Assembly (NCBI GenBank): GCA_035626675.1
Contig: DASPNH010000006.1
Coordinates: 19,038 to 83,037 of the forward strand
DNA: 64,000 nt
Reading direction: 5' to 3'
From: DASPNH01 sp035626675
Lineage (GTDB): Bacteria > Desulfobacterota > Binatia > UBA1149 > CAITLU01
Shown: positions 18,390 through 26,790 of the stretch, piece by piece
Position numbering within the stretch: the stretch's first letter is position 1
Layout: each line of letters opens with the position of its first letter
Made by a program: the position numbers and the translations under genes
The notes under the pieces: generated by a model
Told to the model about the DNA's origin: nothing
The model's database searches: none
The model's input: only the letters and a program-made list of their open reading frames with translations

Positions 18390-20090
18390 TTACGGCACGG
18401 TTCCGGCTTCGGTCGCCGCGCGGCTCCATCGCAGGTTGTCGATGACGGCGACCGAGTCGAAATAGGGATCGGAGGTATCCCAGATCGCGATGCGAAGCCT
18501 GGCGATCTCGCCCGGCGTCACGTTGCCGGCAGCGGTGAGCCAGCCGGTGCCGCCGCCGACCTTGTCCCCGGGCTGGCAGCCGTTGTCGGAATCCTGATCG
18601 AAACCGCTCTGCGTCAGCTCGTTCTGGCCGATGCACGTGGAGATCGAGCTCGTGCTTTGCAACCGCTCGCAGCCGGTCACGCCGTTGCGGCATTGACGGA
18701 AAAGTCCGGTCGCATTCTGCGCCAGGCCGGCGCCCACGAGGTAGGGATCGCCTTCGGGGGAGTGGTAGACGGCCAGGTTCTCGTCCGCGGGATTGCCGGC
18801 GGCGGTCGAGTCGAGCAGCACCACGAAAAGGTCGTGGTACTGCGTGCAGATCCACTCGGGAAACTCCGCCGTCAGGAAGTTGAGGTTCAGGCTGAGCGAG
18901 CGCGCGTTGGTAGGAACACGCACGAGCAGCTCGAGCATCACCGGGTCCAGAGCCTGATCCCCGACGCTCGACGGGCAATTGGTAGTGCTCGGCACCTCGC
19001 CGCCGTTGGCTTCGAGCCAGTCGGCGGGGAAGGGCGACATCGTGTCCTTGTCGGCTCCTTCCTCGAACGCGATGAAATTCGGATTCGTCTGCCCCGGCGC
19101 TGCCGCGTTGCCCGTGGAAAGCACGACGGCGGCAACGCCCTGCTGCGGCAACACGCCGCCAAACATGGGACGGATCGACCGTGAGGCGGCTGCCGGGGTG
19201 CCGGTGCCGTCGGTCAGCGAAAAGCCTGCCGAGATCAGTCCCGCGCGCCGCTCGGGCAGCGGCACATCCTGCGTGGTTAGCGTGCACAGGCCGAGCGCCT
19301 TGGCGTAGTCGATCGGATTGCTCGAGTTCGATGCCAGAGCGACGTCGCACACGGCTGCGCCGTCGTCGGCGGTGCCGTTGCAGTCGTCGTCCACGCCGTC
19401 ACCGCCAAAGTCGAAAGCGCCAGGGTTGACCTGATCGGGCTCGCTGCAGCCGTCGGTCACGAGCTCGCAGCAATCGCCATCGGTGCTTGCCCAGCCGTCG
19501 TTGTCCAGGTCTTGCGCCGAAAGCGTGGTCGTCGTGGTCGGCGCGGCGGTCGTCGTGGTCGGCGCGGCGGTCGTCGTGGTGAGGCCGGCGGTGGTCGTGG
19601 GCTGCGCGAGAGTGGTCGTCGGCGCCGGCAGCGTCGTCGTCGTGACCTCGGTCGTGGTGGTCGTGATCGGCAGCGTCGTGGTCGTCTGTGCGAGAGTCGT
19701 TGTCGTCACGTGCACCGTCGTCGTCGTTACGCTGGTCGATGTCGTCGTTGTCGTGTCAGGTGTGGTCGTGGTGATCGGGGCGAGGGTCGTCGTCGTCGCA
19801 TCGCACGGGCAGCTGGGATCGTCGAAGCTGCCGACGACCACTCGCAGGCACACCAACGCATCGGTGGCCGTGGTCGGAAGCGATCCCTTCGGCGCGCAGA
19901 TGCAGGCGGGGTAGGGGTCGCAGGTTCGCAGTGCGACGGCGACACGAAGGATGGCGAGGCAATCGCTGGCAGCGGGGACGGGGCCCTGCGTCTGGGGCTG
20001 CGAGCAGTCGCCCGGATCCGCCGTTGCCGACCCGGCATGGCACATCGCCGTCAGGACGGTCGTGATCGCGATGCGGGCCAGCCTCGCCAT
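18390..20090 (-). CDS. secreted choice-of-anchor L protein with dockerin-like pair and Thr-rich linker
   Basis: 566-aa exported protein. Signal peptide ends near residue 25 (CHAGSATA). Then come two dockerin-like half-modules with Cys (DCLAILRVAVALRTC and DALVCLRVVVGS). A roughly 100-residue linker made almost only of Thr runs with Pro/Ala/Leu/Val spacers follows. After it lies a metal-binding-type segment (DLDNDGWASTDGDCCELVTDGC...NPGAF...DDDCNG). The rest resembles the choice-of-anchor L domain known from myxobacterial surface proteins (AAVVLSTGNAA, WICTQYHDLFVVLLDS, GGGTGWLTAAGNVTPGE, IDNLRW). ATG 20090 is taken because the signal peptide starts there; an upstream start adds ten residues. 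Probably cell-surface or released; role unknown. Confidence 0.82.
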   Translation of the reverse strand: MARLARIAITTVLTAMCHAGSATADPGDCSQPQTQGPVPAASDCLAILRVAVALRTCDPYPACICAPKGSLPTTATDALVCLRVVVGSFDDPSCPCDATTTTLAPITTTTPDTTTTTSTSVTTTTVHVTTTTLAQTTTTLPITTTTTEVTTTTLPAPTTTLAQPTTTAGLTTTTAAPTTTTAAPTTTTTLSAQDLDNDGWASTDGDCCELVTDGCSEPDQVNPGAFDFGGDGVDDDCNGTADDGAAVCDVALASNSSNPIDYAKALGLCTLTTQDVPLPERRAGLISAGFSLTDGTGTPAAASRSIRPMFGGVLPQQGVAAVVLSTGNAAAPGQTNPNFIAFEEGADKDTMSPFPADWLEANGGEVPSTTNCPSSVGDQALDPVMLELLVRVPTNARSLSLNLNFLTAEFPEWICTQYHDLFVVLLDSTAAGNPADENLAVYHSPEGDPYLVGAGLAQNATGLFRQCRNGVTGCERLQSTSSISTCIGQNELTQSGFDQDSDNGCQPGDKVGGGTGWLTAAGNVTPGEIARLRIAIWDTSDPYFDSVAVIDNLRWSRAATEAGTVP

Positions 20091-20127
20091 GAGTCGATCG
20101 TGGCATGGGCCGGCGCCCACAGGCAGG

Positions 20128-21237
20128 TCATTGGCCCGAAGAAACCGGCGGCTGGCGAAGAACCAGAACGTCGGTGGGCCGGCCGCCCGTAGGAAGAGGC
20201 GCCTCGGTCAGCCGGTCACCGCGTTGTGCGTCGAAGACGTGAATTCCCTCAGATCCGAAAATGCTTTCGGGAACGAAGACGTTGCCGCTGCGCACATCGA
20301 AGCCGATGGCCGGCACGGCAAAACCGACCGACACGTGAAGCTCGGGTCCCTCCTCGACTCCCTCGGCGAAGGAAAAGCGTTTCAAGTGTGAGGAGAGGTC
20401 CAGATCGGTGCTGTAGGCGAGAAATCCCGAAGTGGGCGAAGTCATGGTGAACGGGCCGAGATCGGCGCCGGTCTCGCCGTCGGCTTCCGCGATGAGGATT
20501 CCTTCGCTGATCAAAGTGGTCAGGTCGATGGCCTCGATGCCGCCGGCGTCGAAGAAGCCGCCGGTAGCGCTCAGCAGCAGCCGATCGCCCACGATCTGCA
20601 TGCGGTGCTTGGGCGCAGTGCCGGCCAGCTCGATCGCCTGCAGGCCGGGCGATTTCGGATCGGCATCGATCAACTGCTCGGTGTCCAGGTCGACGACCGC
20701 GAGATAGGCCGGGGTCTGCAGGCCGCCCGAAGCTTTCTGGTTGGCGCGCCGGATCTGCACGAACAGCCGGTCGCCCGCGATGATCATGGCGCCGAGGTCG
20801 GGAATGCCGTCGTCGTCGGCGAACGGCGACAGATCGACGACCTCCTCCATGACGCCAGCTCGTGGATCGACGCGCAGGAGCGAGGTCGCGCCCTGACGGC
20901 TGACGTAGAGGCGGCGGCGATGCGCCACGGCGACGTCGTCGGGCGGCTGCGATGTGCCGAGATCGACGGTGTGGAGGATCTCCCATGCGGCTTTTGCGAT
21001 GACGGAAAGGGTGCCCGCACCCCGGCTGATCACGTAGAGCCGGCGTCCCTTCTCCTGCACCACGGCGTCGCCGCCCACGGTCAGCGGCGGTTTGACCTGG
21101 TTCCAGGGAGCATCGCTGTCGAAGACGCGAATGGTGCCGTCGGCGTCGAGCTCATCGTTGGCGACGACGGCGAAGCGGCCTGCTGCGGTGGCAACCGGCG
21201 CCCACAGCATCGTGATCGCCAGCATCGCAGCGGGCAT
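20128..21237 (-). CDS. secreted YncE-like beta-propeller protein
   Basis: 369-aa exported protein. Signal peptide MPAAMLAITMLWAPVATA, then repeated strands of the YncE/lactonase-like propeller type, e.g. VVQEKGRRLYVISRGAGTLS, VAVAHRRRLYVSRQGATSLL, IIAGDRLFVQIRR, YLAVVDLDTEQ. ATG 21237 is preceded by AAGGAACG and matches the end of the signal peptide; the longer open frame upstream is an artefact of the duplicated segment there. Same direction as the choice-of-anchor L gene, 37 bases ahead of it, so co-transcription is likely. Ligand or enzymatic role unknown. Confidence 0.75.
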   Translation of the reverse strand: MPAAMLAITMLWAPVATAAGRFAVVANDELDADGTIRVFDSDAPWNQVKPPLTVGGDAVVQEKGRRLYVISRGAGTLSVIAKAAWEILHTVDLGTSQPPDDVAVAHRRRLYVSRQGATSLLRVDPRAGVMEEVVDLSPFADDDGIPDLGAMIIAGDRLFVQIRRANQKASGGLQTPAYLAVVDLDTEQLIDADPKSPGLQAIELAGTAPKHRMQIVGDRLLLSATGGFFDAGGIEAIDLTTLISEGILIAEADGETGADLGPFTMTSPTSGFLAYSTDLDLSSHLKRFSFAEGVEEGPELHVSVGFAVPAIGFDVRSGNVFVPESIFGSEGIHVFDAQRGDRLTEAPLPTGGRPTDVLVLRQPPVSSGQ

Positions 21238-21420
21238 CCGCGCGTTCCTTAACACAGCTCGAATCGTCGTGCGGCGAGAGCCTACCACCGCACAGATCGT
21301 TCCATTGGCGAGCATGCTGAAAACCGTAGCGGGGATCGGATCGGCTGGAAAGAGTGCCCACGCCGTCAGGGCCACCATGCGGTGGCGGGTACCGGAGGAT
21401 GGCGGCATGGAGCGCGAACA
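21217..21420. repeat. duplicated segments A (21217-21307) and B (21365-21420), shared with 25415-25580
   Basis: Segment A (about 91 bases, including the start and ribosome-binding site of the YncE-like gene) recurs in the same orientation at 25415-25506. Segment B (56 bases) recurs in opposite orientation at 25525-25580, where it is the start of the MFS gene. Here A is in use and B is an orphan. Confidence 0.75.
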
Positions 21421-21684
21421 CGCTGAAGGCCCCGAGCCGGCCGACGTAATCGTGCGCGGGTTGTACGTCTAGCCGTGATCACGTCCTCGGGAACAGTTAC
21501 CGATGCCACGGGACGTCCGTTTCGCCGACGGCCCTTCCTCGATGGGCCCCGGCCGCCCTACGAGCCTCGCCGACCCGCAGGCAGCGTTCTGTATGCCGAA
21601 CCAGCGTTGGCGATGACGGGTGTAGATGAGCCACCATCGCATGCCTGGACAGAAGCACGGGCCGTGCCTTCGGAGTCATACGTC
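21238..21684. other. intergenic region, no gene recognised
   Basis: 447 bases between the YncE-like gene and the large DUF4215 gene. It contains the rest of duplicated segment A and all of segment B. About 260 further bases (21421-21684) show no recognisable gene, hairpin or repeat. Confidence 0.5.
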
Positions 21685-24600
21685 CTACTCGATGCTCACG
21701 CGGATCCACGGCGGCGCGTTGGGCGGCTCGAAATCCGGGGAGGAAGCATCGAGCACTGTCACGGCGAACTCGTTCGGCGTGGGCGGACCGAAACGCCGGA
21801 AGCTGCACTCGGCCAGATCGACAGGCCCCTGTATGCCGGCTAGCGACACGAAGCCGAGCGAAAGAACACTACCGGTATCGGCCGCGGCGAATAACCCGGG
21901 TGCCAGTCGCGAGCACCGGACCTGCCCGCGCGTTTCATAAAACGTGCCCGAAGCCACCCGATGGTCGATCTCGAGCTGAAGCGCGCCGAGCAGGGCAGGC
22001 GTCTCGAGGCGGATCACGACGCGGTCGTTGCAGTCGGTTGCCACCGCAATCCCCACCGCCTTCTGGAGCACGAGGCTGCCGTCAACGACGGTGATCGCCT
22101 TGTTGCCGTTGACGTCGCACGCCCAGCGCGGGCAGGCAACGTCCAGTCCGACCGCGCTGCCGACAACTTGCTGCGCATCGTCGGCGTTCACTCCGCCGCT
22201 TGCGTCGGCGTCTCCACAGCCATCAGGAAAGCCTGTGCAATCGGCCGAACAGTTGTCTCCGTTGGCTGTGTTCCCGTCGTCGCAGAGCTCACCGTCGGTC
22301 GTCACGCCGTTCCCGCACGCCGTGAGCGTACAGTTGGCGTCGCAGCCGTCGCCGCTCTCGAAATTGCCGTCGTCGCACGGCTCCAGCGCCGTGACGATGC
22401 CGTCGCCGCAATGACTCAGCATGCAGTCGTTGAGGCAGCCATCCGTGGGATTGTCATTGCCGTCATCGCACTGCTCGGCAGCGCACGAGTCCGCCCAATA
22501 CGGGCAGCTCCCACCGCCGGTGCGCACGATACCATCGCCGCAGCGGGCAAGGCTGCAGTCGTTCAGGCAGTAATCCTCGTTGGAGGAGTTCCCGTCATCG
22601 CAGGCTTCGCCCTCGGTCGCATGTCCGTTGCCGCATGCGGTGATCCGACAGTTGCGATCGCAGCCGTCACCGGAGCCGTAGTTGCCGTCGTCGCATTCCT
22701 CGACGCCGTAGTGGAGGAAGCCGTCGCCGCAGCGATTGGCGACACATGCCGGAAGGCACGCGTCCGAAACGGCGTCATTCCCGTCATCGCACTCCTCGGT
22801 GTCCCAACGCGTGACCCCATCGCCGCATGAGGTGGTCCGGCAGCGCGGGGAGCACGAATCTTCGGGAAAGCGGTTGCCGTCATCGCACTCCTCGTCCGTC
22901 GCGACCACGCCATTCCCGCAGTGGCTCGCTGTGCAGTTCGAATCGCAACCGTCACCTTCGACATCGTTGCCGTCGTCGCACTCTTCGCTCGATTCGATGA
23001 ACGCGTTTCCGCACCGGGAGGCCGAAGGTGATGTCTGCAGCCAGAGCGAGCTGCTGCCGTCGTCGCGCTCGGTGCGCCAAAGGACCGCCCATTGATCGCC
23101 ACCTGCGCGTCGACGGCCGACCAGGCTCGCGAGCTGCAGCGACGGATCCATGGCCAGCGCCGCGGGCGCCAGTGGTGCGGGCGGAGACCAGCTGTTTCCG
23201 TCGTCCAGGGAGAAGCTGGCTGCAAAGGCAGGCTCGGTCAGGCCCGGTGCAAATGACGGATCGGTGGTTCGCCAAGCTGCAAGCCAACTCCCACGACGAG
23301 TCGTTGCGATCGCTGGAAAATCATCGCGCGCGGCATCGACCAGCGCACGTTCGGCCACTGGCCCCGGCTCCGTCCAGGTTCGGCCGCTGTCGTTCGAGCG
23401 CGAGAAAACGATGTCCCCATCCCAGCCCCAGCCGCTCGGCCGTACCGTGCGCGCAGGCCAGAGGCCGATCACGGTGTCGCGAGCGTCCGAGGCCGCCGCA
23501 AAACCTCGAGGCCAGCGATCGAGCGAACCGAACTCGGAAAAATCCGACGTCAGCGTGTGTGCACCGGACGCGGGTTGCCGGGGATCCACTTCGGACGGGA
23601 ACACGCCGCGCAGGGTAGAGAATTTCCACAGCGTCAATGGACCCTGCTCGGTCGCGACGAGCTCTGGTGATGCGCCATGCAGTGCGCCGAGCATCTCCTC
23701 CAGACGTGCGCCCCACGCCCACGTCGCGCCATCATCCGTAGATCGGCCAACGAAGACCCAGGTCGCAGTTTCGTCGGAGCCTTGGAGGTCCTGCTGCGCC
23801 GACAACGCGAGGTACCAATGACCGTCGCCGGCCGCGCTCAAGCGTGGCCGCGCATACTGGAAATCCGAAAGCACTGGCCGCGGCAGATAGTGCGATCCGA
23901 ACCCGTCGCCAAGAAGGTCGAAGCCGGTCTTCCACGTGCGCGCGTCGTCGGTGGAACGCCAGAAACGCCACAGACATTCCGATGCATCGTTGAATGGACA
24001 GTGGCCGCCGACGACGAGCCAATTGCCTTCGCCGTCGGTGGCGGCTGCCACGTCCCACGCATGCCCGAGCAGACGCGGCCCGCTCCATGTCCGGCCGTCG
24101 TCGCGCGACACATCCACGAAGGCTCCCGGCCCGGACTTCGTCTGCAACGTCGATGCGATGACAAGGGTGCCAGAGCGGCCAGCCAGGAGGTGAGCTCCTT
24201 CGCCGACGTGACCGTTCTCGTATCCATTGCGCTCGATCGGCGGGCCGAGCTCGGGCAACGCGGCTGCCGGCATTGTGGTCGTGGTCGTGGTCGTCGTCGG
24301 GTGTCCCTCACCGAGGACGATCTCGCGCCCGAGCCACTGGCCGTCCGGAGATCTCCAGCCGGCGAGCATCCGGCCAGGTGACAGAGGGACCACTCTCCGC
24401 ATCGGATCGCCCGGAGGCCACTGGCTCGCCGCGCCGTCACCGAGAAGGAACGGCTTCGACAGCGGATCACCGGCGGCCGACCACCACCGGCCGTAGATCT
24501 CGACGTCGTAGCCGATCCGCTGCTCCCAAAGCGTCACGAACGTGCCATCGGAATCGACGCCCATGCCGGTCAGCTCGAACTGGCTGCTCGCGCGATCGCT

Positions 24601-25182
24601 CAGCAGAACCTGCTGCGGAGACCCGCTGCCCTCCCAATCGAAACGAATGTACTCGTATGAGTCAGCATTCCGGTCGTCGTCGTTGATGAAGCGGAAGATG
24701 CGCCACTGCTCGCCGGAGCCCGCCACGATGTGGCCCCAGTGTTCGCAAAAGCTCGGCGAGATCTCGAAGCGGGCATGTCGCAGGCGGTTACCTGCAAGAT
24801 CGAAGCGCGCAAGACTGACCGCACACGGCTCGCGAGACATCCAGCTTGCCACAAAGGTGCCGTCCGGCTCCGACGTGACGATGCCGTCGCCTGCGCGCAC
24901 GGATTCGTCGATCAGGAGCCTCGGGCTTTCGATCTCCACACCGTCGGCTGCGTAGTGGTGTCGCAGCAGGTATGTCGGCCACCATGTGCTGGAGACGGTC
25001 ACGTCCCAGTCGAAGGTGACGCGGGAACCGTCAGCCTGGCCGGCCAGGGCGTGCTGGCGCCGCAGGTCCCACACCGGCGAATCGCCGATCTGATGAACCG
25101 GGCCGAGCTTTGGAGCGGCGGGCGCGGAGACCGGGCCCAGAACCATGGCCGCGGCCATGCACAGAGCGCTGAGGCGTTGCAT
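21685..25182 (-). CDS. large secreted sialidase-like protein with eight DUF4215 repeats and dockerin-like module
   Basis: 1165-aa exported protein. Signal peptide to about residue 22, two propeller-like halves joined by a Thr-run (PTTTTTTTTMP, about residue 296). Five Asp-boxes are visible in the second half: SRDDGRTW, STDDARTW, STDDGATW, SNDSGRTW and SLDDGNSW, the hallmark of sialidase/BNR propellers. Then follow eight tandem Cys-rich DUF4215 units (pattern CGNGxxxxxEECDDGNxxxGDGCxxxC; the sixth is expanded). A dockerin-like pair comes next (ADDAQQVVGSAVG and VVDGSLVLQKAVG) and a C-terminal beta-domain. Catalytic residues of a sialidase were not identified, so enzymatic activity is unproven. 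Likely a surface or secreted glycan-binding protein. Confidence 0.83.
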   Translation of the reverse strand: MQRLSALCMAAAMVLGPVSAPAAPKLGPVHQIGDSPVWDLRRQHALAGQADGSRVTFDWDVTVSSTWWPTYLLRHHYAADGVEIESPRLLIDESVRAGDGIVTSEPDGTFVASWMSREPCAVSLARFDLAGNRLRHARFEISPSFCEHWGHIVAGSGEQWRIFRFINDDDRNADSYEYIRFDWEGSGSPQQVLLSDRASSQFELTGMGVDSDGTFVTLWEQRIGYDVEIYGRWWSAAGDPLSKPFLLGDGAASQWPPGDPMRRVVPLSPGRMLAGWRSPDGQWLGREIVLGEGHPTTTTTTTTMPAAALPELGPPIERNGYENGHVGEGAHLLAGRSGTLVIASTLQTKSGPGAFVDVSRDDGRTWSGPRLLGHAWDVAAATDGEGNWLVVGGHCPFNDASECLWRFWRSTDDARTWKTGFDLLGDGFGSHYLPRPVLSDFQYARPRLSAAGDGHWYLALSAQQDLQGSDETATWVFVGRSTDDGATWAWGARLEEMLGALHGASPELVATEQGPLTLWKFSTLRGVFPSEVDPRQPASGAHTLTSDFSEFGSLDRWPRGFAAASDARDTVIGLWPARTVRPSGWGWDGDIVFSRSNDSGRTWTEPGPVAERALVDAARDDFPAIATTRRGSWLAAWRTTDPSFAPGLTEPAFAASFSLDDGNSWSPPAPLAPAALAMDPSLQLASLVGRRRAGGDQWAVLWRTERDDGSSSLWLQTSPSASRCGNAFIESSEECDDGNDVEGDGCDSNCTASHCGNGVVATDEECDDGNRFPEDSCSPRCRTTSCGDGVTRWDTEECDDGNDAVSDACLPACVANRCGDGFLHYGVEECDDGNYGSGDGCDRNCRITACGNGHATEGEACDDGNSSNEDYCLNDCSLARCGDGIVRTGGGSCPYWADSCAAEQCDDGNDNPTDGCLNDCMLSHCGDGIVTALEPCDDGNFESGDGCDANCTLTACGNGVTTDGELCDDGNTANGDNCSADCTGFPDGCGDADASGGVNADDAQQVVGSAVGLDVACPRWACDVNGNKAITVVDGSLVLQKAVGIAVATDCNDRVVIRLETPALLGALQLEIDHRVASGTFYETRGQVRCSRLAPGLFAAADTGSVLSLGFVSLAGIQGPVDLAECSFRRFGPPTPNEFAVTVLDASSPDFEPPNAPPWIRVSIE

Positions 25183-25536
25183 GGCACATCATCACCCGAG
25201 ATTAGGGCGGGCCGCCAGACACTTTTGTCCGGTCAAGGGTTTTCCTCGCCCGGCGCGCGATTTCCGCGACGGGGAGCACGCTTGGCCTCCGCCGCGAGCC
25301 CGGCTGCGATCGCCGAAAGGACAATGTCGCATTGCATCCGCGGAGCCGCCGGCGGCCGCCCCGGTCTTCGCCTACGACGCCAAGACCGGCGAGCTGCTGT
25401 GGGACCACACCGGACGCCAGCATCGCAGCGGGCATCCGCGCGTTCCTTCGCACATCTCGAATCGTGGTGCGGTGCTTTCCTTTCACGGCCGCCGATCGTT
25501 CCATTGTCTCGCGTCGCCGTCTAATGTTCGCGCCGC
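25183..25536. other. intergenic mosaic of gene fragments
   Basis: 354 bases between divergent genes. It holds a short piece resembling a PQQ-type propeller blade (25351-25410, plus strand), the orphan copy of segment A (25415-25506) and a TAATGT box at 25522-25527 nine bases before the MFS start. No intact gene is present. Confidence 0.5.
25351..25410 (+). pseudogene. fragment of a PQQ/BamB-like propeller blade
   Basis: The plus-strand translation PVFAYDAKTGELLWDHT fits one strand set of a PQQ-binding-like repeat. No start or further blades surround it, and it abuts duplicated segment A. It is best read as a remnant left by rearrangement, though a chance match of one short motif is possible. 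Confidence 0.35.
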
Positions 25537-25580
25537 ATGCCGCCAGCCTCCGGTACCCGCCACCGCATGGTGGCCCTGAC
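25415..25580. repeat. second copies of duplicated segments A and B
   Basis: Segment A (25415-25506) repeats 21217-21307 directly. Segment B (25525-25580) repeats 21365-21420 in inverted orientation. Here B is the functional beginning of the MFS gene and A is an orphan start region whose reading frame breaks off after MPAAMLA. Confidence 0.75.
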
Positions 25581-26790
25581 GCTGGCGCTGATCGCGGTCG
25601 CCTACCTGGACCGCGTCTGCATCGCCACGGCCGCTCCGGCCATCAAGGCCGAGCTGGGCCTGGACGACTCGCAGATGGGCATGGTCTTCAGCGCCTTCAC
25701 CTTCGCCTACGCCATCTTCGAGATTCCCAGCGGCTGGCTCGCCGACCGCTACGGCGCCCGCGTGACGCTGACCCGAATCGTGCTGTGGTGGTCGCTGATG
25801 ACGGCGATGACCGGCCTTGCCACCGGGTTCCTGTCGCTGATCGCGCTGCGCTTCCTGTTCGGCATCGGCGAGGCCGGCGCGTTTCCGGCCATGGCGCGCG
25901 CGTACTCGCGCTGGCTGCCGTCGCGCGAGCGCGGACGATCGTTCGGTTTGGCGATCATGACGGGCGCCGTGGCAGGTGCGATCACGCAGCCGCTGGTCGT
26001 ACTCCTGCTCGAGCACACTAGCTGGCAGCGCGTGTTCGCGCTGTTCGGATGCGTCGGCGTGGGATGGGCAGCGCTCTGGTGGTGGTGGTTTCGCGACGAC
26101 CCGCGCCAGCATCGCAGCGTCAACCAGGGCGAGCTCGCCGAGATTGCTGCCGGCGGCGCCGAGGATCGCCCGCACGGCCACGTGCAGTGGCGCATCCTGA
26201 TGCGCAACCGCACGCTGATGGTGCTTTGCACGATGTATTTCTGCGTCATCTACGGCTGGTACTTCTACCTGACCTGGATGCCGACCTACCTGCTGCGAGC
26301 GCGCGGCTTCGAGCTGCGCGAGGTCGGCTGGCTCGCGGCGCTGCCGCTGCTGTCGATCGCGCTCGGTGTCTTCCTCGGCGGATGGATCTCCGATCGCCTC
26401 GTGCTGCGCCTCGGATCGCGACGAGGGCGTCAGGCCTGCGGCCTGGTGGGCCTACCCGTGGCTGCCGCTGCCGTGCTCGGCGGCGTGCTGACGAAGGATC
26501 CGATGACGTCGGCATTGCTGCTTGCCCTCGGCGGCGGCGCGGCAGCTCTTGGCGTGGCGCCGGCATGGGCGGTCTCGCTCGAGATCGGCGGCGTGCATGC
26601 GGGCGTCGTCTCCGGCGCCATGAACATGTTCGGCAATCTTGGCGGCACGCTCTCGCCGCTGGTGATCGGGTCGGCGCTGCAGCGATGGCAGTCGTGGGAC
26701 TCGCCGCTGATCAGCGTGGCCGTGCTCTATCTGGCCGCAGCGGTGTGCTGGCTGGTCATCGACCCCGGCGACCGGATCGAGCAGGGATGA
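25537..26790 (+). CDS. MFS transporter, anion:cation symporter type
   Basis: 417-aa inner-membrane transporter with about 12 hydrophobic segments. The start VALTLALIAVAYLDRVCIAT and the loop GWLADRYGARV (MFS signature after TM2) resemble the ACS family (hexuronate, phthalate, phosphate-ester porters). IGEAGAFPAMARAYSRW and a second GGWISDRL loop between the halves agree. ATG 25537 or ATG 25567 could be the start; the first ten residues lie in duplicated segment B. The next gene starts at the overlapping ATGA (26787), so the two are translationally coupled. Substrate unknown. Confidence 0.88.
   Translation: MPPASGTRHRMVALTLALIAVAYLDRVCIATAAPAIKAELGLDDSQMGMVFSAFTFAYAIFEIPSGWLADRYGARVTLTRIVLWWSLMTAMTGLATGFLSLIALRFLFGIGEAGAFPAMARAYSRWLPSRERGRSFGLAIMTGAVAGAITQPLVVLLLEHTSWQRVFALFGCVGVGWAALWWWWFRDDPRQHRSVNQGELAEIAAGGAEDRPHGHVQWRILMRNRTLMVLCTMYFCVIYGWYFYLTWMPTYLLRARGFELREVGWLAALPLLSIALGVFLGGWISDRLVLRLGSRRGRQACGLVGLPVAAAAVLGGVLTKDPMTSALLLALGGGAAALGVAPAWAVSLEIGGVHAGVVSGAMNMFGNLGGTLSPLVIGSALQRWQSWDSPLISVAVLYLAAAVCWLVIDPGDRIEQG

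Noticed and set aside
19500..19800. Simple-sequence tract that looks like a microsatellite or CRISPR-like array
   Set aside because: It encodes the Thr-rich linker of the choice-of-anchor L protein in frame; spacing is irregular and there are no unique spacers.
21475..21843. 122-codon plus-strand open frame in the gap after the DUF4215 gene
   Set aside because: Its second half is antisense to the DUF4215 gene, and its composition is not protein-like.
22205..23025. Regular repeat pattern suggestive of a CRISPR array
   Set aside because: The repeats are diverged DUF4215 protein units inside a long open frame, with the period set by the Cys pattern.
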